Assembly (NCBI GenBank): GCA_937911885.1
Contig: CALDPW010000009.1
Coordinates: forward strand, 1 to 8,263
Direction: 5' to 3'
Source: an uncultured Clostridia bacterium
GTDB taxonomy: Bacteria > Bacillota > Clostridia > Christensenellales > UBA1242
Length of the DNA: 8,263 bases
Shown: piece after piece, positions 5,953 to 8,263 of the stretch
Layout of the letters: every line of letters begins with the position of its first letter
Numbering within the stretch: the first letter of the stretch is position 1
The notes under the pieces: model-generated
Told to the model about the DNA's origin: nothing
The model's input: only the letters and a program-made list of their open reading frames with translations
The model's database searches: none
Position numbers and translations under genes: made by a program

Positions 5953-6687
5953 ATGGCAAGAAAAGCAAGGGTTATTAGTTCAATAAACTCATACACAATC
6001 ATGTTAAAAGCTAATGATGGTGTTTCTTTTTGTAACCACGATCTTATTATGTTTTTAGAAACAGTTAGTAAATATAGCAAAATTTTAGATTATAAGTTTT
6101 TAGCTTACGATTTAAATAGTAAATTTTTAACTTTTGTATTATATAATTGCAACACTGCAATTGATACCGTAATGCGCAAAATTTGCGTTAGCTTTGTTAA
6201 TAAATTTAATTTATTCAACAACCACAAAGGAAAAGTTTTTAAAAATCGCTATCTATCAATCCCTGCCGAAAACATTAAACAAGTTTGGGACATGGTTTAT
6301 GATGTTAACAATTTAAATAGCGATATCAACTCAAAACAAAATGTTTTTACAAATCCATTTTTATCAGTAAAAACACTTAAACAATATTATTTAACTGAAC
6401 AAAACTTTGTTAACACTGTTACAAATATAGATAAAAACAACAAACCAATTGTTCTTAACCGAGTTGTTGCAAATAAGAAATTTGATGATAACGAACTTTA
6501 TTCATTTATATGCAATAACTACAACCTAAATCCGGCAGAACTTAAAAACTTGCCGGAAAGCAAATTAAGAAAAATTATTACCGAAATTGTAGTAGCAACA
6601 AAAGCAAGCGCTCGTCAAATTGCAAGAATATCGAGCTTGCCATTAAGATTACTTTGGAAGGTAACAAAAGGAGTTAACAATGAGTAG
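5953..6687 (+). CDS. Catalytically dead REP-associated tyrosine transposase (RAYT)-like protein, probably domesticated
   Basis: The 244 residues follow the RAYT/Y1-transposase layout: MARKAR start, SYTIMLKAND (13-22, the family's YHVILRGN strand), AYDLNSK (51-57, aligning with AYVLMPN), an N-rich helix then KGKVFKNRY (92-100, the family's GHLFQGRY), and a C-terminal helix-turn-helix-like part (about 205-240, SARQIARISSLP resembling SIRQLARLTGIS). The HUH histidines expected at about 58 and 60 are Phe and Thr, and the active-site helix tyrosines (YxRYFN) read FVNKFN at 81-86. Nicking and strand transfer should therefore be lost while nucleic-acid binding may remain. The frame is intact over its whole length, which argues against decay. 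There is no Shine-Dalgarno; the start is supported by the family-typical MARK. It overlaps the next gene by 8 nt. The family call is by pattern recognition and needs a profile search. Confidence 0.7.
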   Translation: MARKARVISSINSYTIMLKANDGVSFCNHDLIMFLETVSKYSKILDYKFLAYDLNSKFLTFVLYNCNTAIDTVMRKICVSFVNKFNLFNNHKGKVFKNRYLSIPAENIKQVWDMVYDVNNLNSDINSKQNVFTNPFLSVKTLKQYYLTEQNFVNTVTNIDKNNKPIVLNRVVANKKFDDNELYSFICNNYNLNPAELKNLPESKLRKIITEIVVATKASARQIARISSLPLRLLWKVTKGVNNE

Positions 6688-7636
6688 ATCATCAGCATTA
6701 CCTCGCCCAAAAGTAAAATGGCATAACTTCTTTTTGGTGTGCATGCTTGGAATAGCAAGTGGAATATTTTTGGGAAGTTGGTATTCATATTCGCAAATAA
6801 CATCTGTTGTTGATTATTCTAGCTATACCGAAGCTGATTTAAGAGATAGCATTGAAGATGTTATTAAAGATGTTTTAAATATTGACAAACCAACTACCGA
6901 TCAAATTAACAACTGGCTTACACTAGCAAAACAAAAAGGCATTAAGCCAACCGACTTGTTGCCTAGCCAAAACTTTATTTTGGCTGAATATAATGCTTCA
7001 AAAGCCGAGAGTTATTCTGCAATAGCTAATGGTATGGTTGAAACCATAGCATCACAAACAATTAGAAGCGAAAAATACTTTGATGGAACTGCTTACACTT
7101 CAAGTAGTATTAGTAAAGGTATTTTAACTGTTGCCGAACTATCTTACATGAAAAAAGATTCGGGCACAATTACAACCATTAAGGGAAACAATGTAACTTC
7201 CACAAGTGCAAATTGGAACGGCGCTGAAAAAACACTGTCGAACAATGAATACTTGGAACAAGTTGGATTGTTACCAAATGCTCTTAACCCATATATTGTT
7301 TCATCAAAAACAATTTTGGCAAACAGAGCCGAAGATATTGTAAAAACAACCTATAACAACAAAGAAGTTTATAAGTTTACTTTTCAATTAGATGCTGTTA
7401 CTAGCGTGCTAAACTATATTAAACAAGTTAAATACACTAGTGGATTAAGCGATTATCCAAGCTTTGATGATATAACCCAAACCGTTTATATTGATGAAGA
7501 TTGGAACTTTGTTAGAATTGAGATTGTTGAAAACTATCGTGTAACATTTAGTGGCTTAAAACCAAAATGTAAAGGAACATTAAACACCGATTACACATTT
7601 AATCAATCGGTAACTCTACCAGTAAATAAGGATTAA
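6680..7636 (+). CDS. Membrane-anchored extracytoplasmic protein, 318 aa, unrecognised
   Basis: I do not recognise a family. The N terminus is basic (R3, R9, K11, K13), followed by one hydrophobic segment, about 17-37 (FFLVCMLGIASGIFLGSWYSY), with no clear signal-peptidase or lipobox site. It is therefore best read as an N-in single-pass anchor with about 280 residues outside. The outer part has a helical, acidic stretch (about 50-70), a Ser/Thr/Asn-rich middle (about 135-190) and strand-rich C-terminal segments (VYKFTFQLD 230-238, TVYIDEDWNFVRIEIVEN 268-285, YRVTFSGL 286-293) reminiscent of LolA/LppX-type lipid-binding folds; that is only a shape impression. GGAG at 6670-6673 lies 6 nt before the ATG within the end of the RAYT-like gene, and the 8-nt overlap points to translational coupling. 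Confidence 0.8.
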   Translation: MSRSSALPRPKVKWHNFFLVCMLGIASGIFLGSWYSYSQITSVVDYSSYTEADLRDSIEDVIKDVLNIDKPTTDQINNWLTLAKQKGIKPTDLLPSQNFILAEYNASKAESYSAIANGMVETIASQTIRSEKYFDGTAYTSSSISKGILTVAELSYMKKDSGTITTIKGNNVTSTSANWNGAEKTLSNNEYLEQVGLLPNALNPYIVSSKTILANRAEDIVKTTYNNKEVYKFTFQLDAVTSVLNYIKQVKYTSGLSDYPSFDDITQTVYIDEDWNFVRIEIVENYRVTFSGLKPKCKGTLNTDYTFNQSVTLPVNKD

Positions 7637-7637
7637 T

Positions 7638-8231
7638 ATGAAAAAGTTTAAAAAAGCAATTTTGTATTTGTTAACATATGTTTTAGTAACCTTTTCAACC
7701 GCATTTGGTGTGGTTCTTATTTCCAACCCAACCGGTGCGAATAGTGTTAAAATAGAAGAAAACACAGATACTGTGGCAATTGCACCACAATTAAACTACA
7801 TAATGAATAAACTAGGAACAGTTGATGCTCTTAGTGCAAATATTAACGCCAACATAAAAACCAAAAGCGATAGCTATAAGGTTGGATTATGTGTTGACGC
7901 TGATCTTTCTGCTGGTTTTGAAAAAGCCGAACTTAGTGGCGAAGTTAATGTTGAAATAAACAACGCCGAACCAATTAATGTTGATTTGGTTTATAAACAA
8001 GAAAACATATACATATCAGTATTAAACGGAAACTATCAAGTTGCAACAAACAATATTGTATCCAGCATTACTCAAATATTAACATTGTTAAACGTTGAAT
8101 TACCAGAACTAAACCTTGGAATTGATCTTGAAACACTATCTCTTACAACAGTGTTAGAAATGCTTTCCAATTTAACCGAACAAAAAACAAATGAAGATAA
8201 AATGTGGATAACTATATCTAAAATAACTTAA
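7638..8231 (+). CDS. Exported or membrane-anchored protein, 197 aa, unrecognised; C terminus possibly cut short
   Basis: Basic start (MKKFKK), then a hydrophobic segment at about 7-29 ending VVLISNPTGA. This is a signal peptide or membrane anchor without a lipobox cysteine. The exported part has alternating strand-like segments (ALSANINANIK, YKVGLCVDADL, AELSGEVNVEIN, INVDLVYKQENIYISVLNGNY) and a Leu-rich helix region (about 143-182), again suggestive of a LolA/LppX-like half-barrel but not identified. AAGGA at 7628-7632 is 5 nt before the ATG, and only 1 nt separates it from the previous stop, so it is third in the RAYT-like operon. The reading frame stays open past the TAA at 8229-8231 to the window edge, so a nonsense change is possible. 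No terminator is visible in the last 32 bases. Confidence 0.78.
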   Translation: MKKFKKAILYLLTYVLVTFSTAFGVVLISNPTGANSVKIEENTDTVAIAPQLNYIMNKLGTVDALSANINANIKTKSDSYKVGLCVDADLSAGFEKAELSGEVNVEINNAEPINVDLVYKQENIYISVLNGNYQVATNNIVSSITQILTLLNVELPELNLGIDLETLSLTTVLEMLSNLTEQKTNEDKMWITISKIT

Positions 8232-8263
8232 ATTGACTTTTATAAAGTGAAAATAAGCGAACA

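Noticed and set aside
1..8263. Possible recoding of TGA, since none of the ten genes stops with TGA
   Set aside because: Ten stops is a small sample in an AT-rich genome, all genes use TGG for Trp, and no in-frame TGA interrupts conserved regions.

Overview
The window is AT-rich DNA from what is most likely an uncultured low-GC Bacillota (Clostridia- or Bacilli-like) bacterium. The evidence is Firmicute-type gene content (a Rel family protein near dtd, a type II thymidine kinase, MscL), strong AGGAG-type ribosome binding sites on most genes, and AT-rich codon use. The standard bacterial code applies: tryptophan is TGG and all ten reading frames close on TAA (8) or TAG (2). No tRNA, rRNA, CRISPR array or intact insertion sequence was seen.

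Left part (1-2381). A long RelA/SpoT-type (p)ppGpp protein enters from the left edge. Its synthetase, TGS, zinc-finger/RIS and ACT regions are present, but the hydrolase (HD) part is not in the same frame. It ends at a bidirectional terminator shared with a convergent, unrecognised 247-residue gene on the minus strand. In many Bacillota rel and dtd are direct neighbours, so this minus-strand gene looks inserted between them.

Middle (2518-4570). A three-gene plus-strand operon runs dtd (D-aminoacyl-tRNA deacylase), an HSL-type alpha/beta hydrolase, and a DUF1097-like membrane protein. Its promoter puts the predicted transcription start on the A of the dtd ATG, so dtd is probably leaderless. 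A second bidirectional terminator separates it from a convergent minus-strand pair, tdk then mscL, which overlap by 8 nt.

Right part (5732-8263). A divergent AT-rich region carries a near-consensus promoter whose -10 lies inside a perfect 25-bp dyad, followed by a leader hairpin. It drives a tightly packed three-gene operon. The first gene looks like a REP-associated tyrosine transposase (RAYT) homologue that has lost both HUH histidines and the tyrosines of its active-site helix, so it is probably a domesticated DNA- or hairpin-binding protein. It overlaps by 8 nt a 318-residue protein with one N-terminal membrane anchor, which is followed 1 nt later by a 197-residue protein with a signal or anchor segment. 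I recognise neither of these two. This RAYT-derived protein with two envelope proteins is the best candidate here for an undescribed system.
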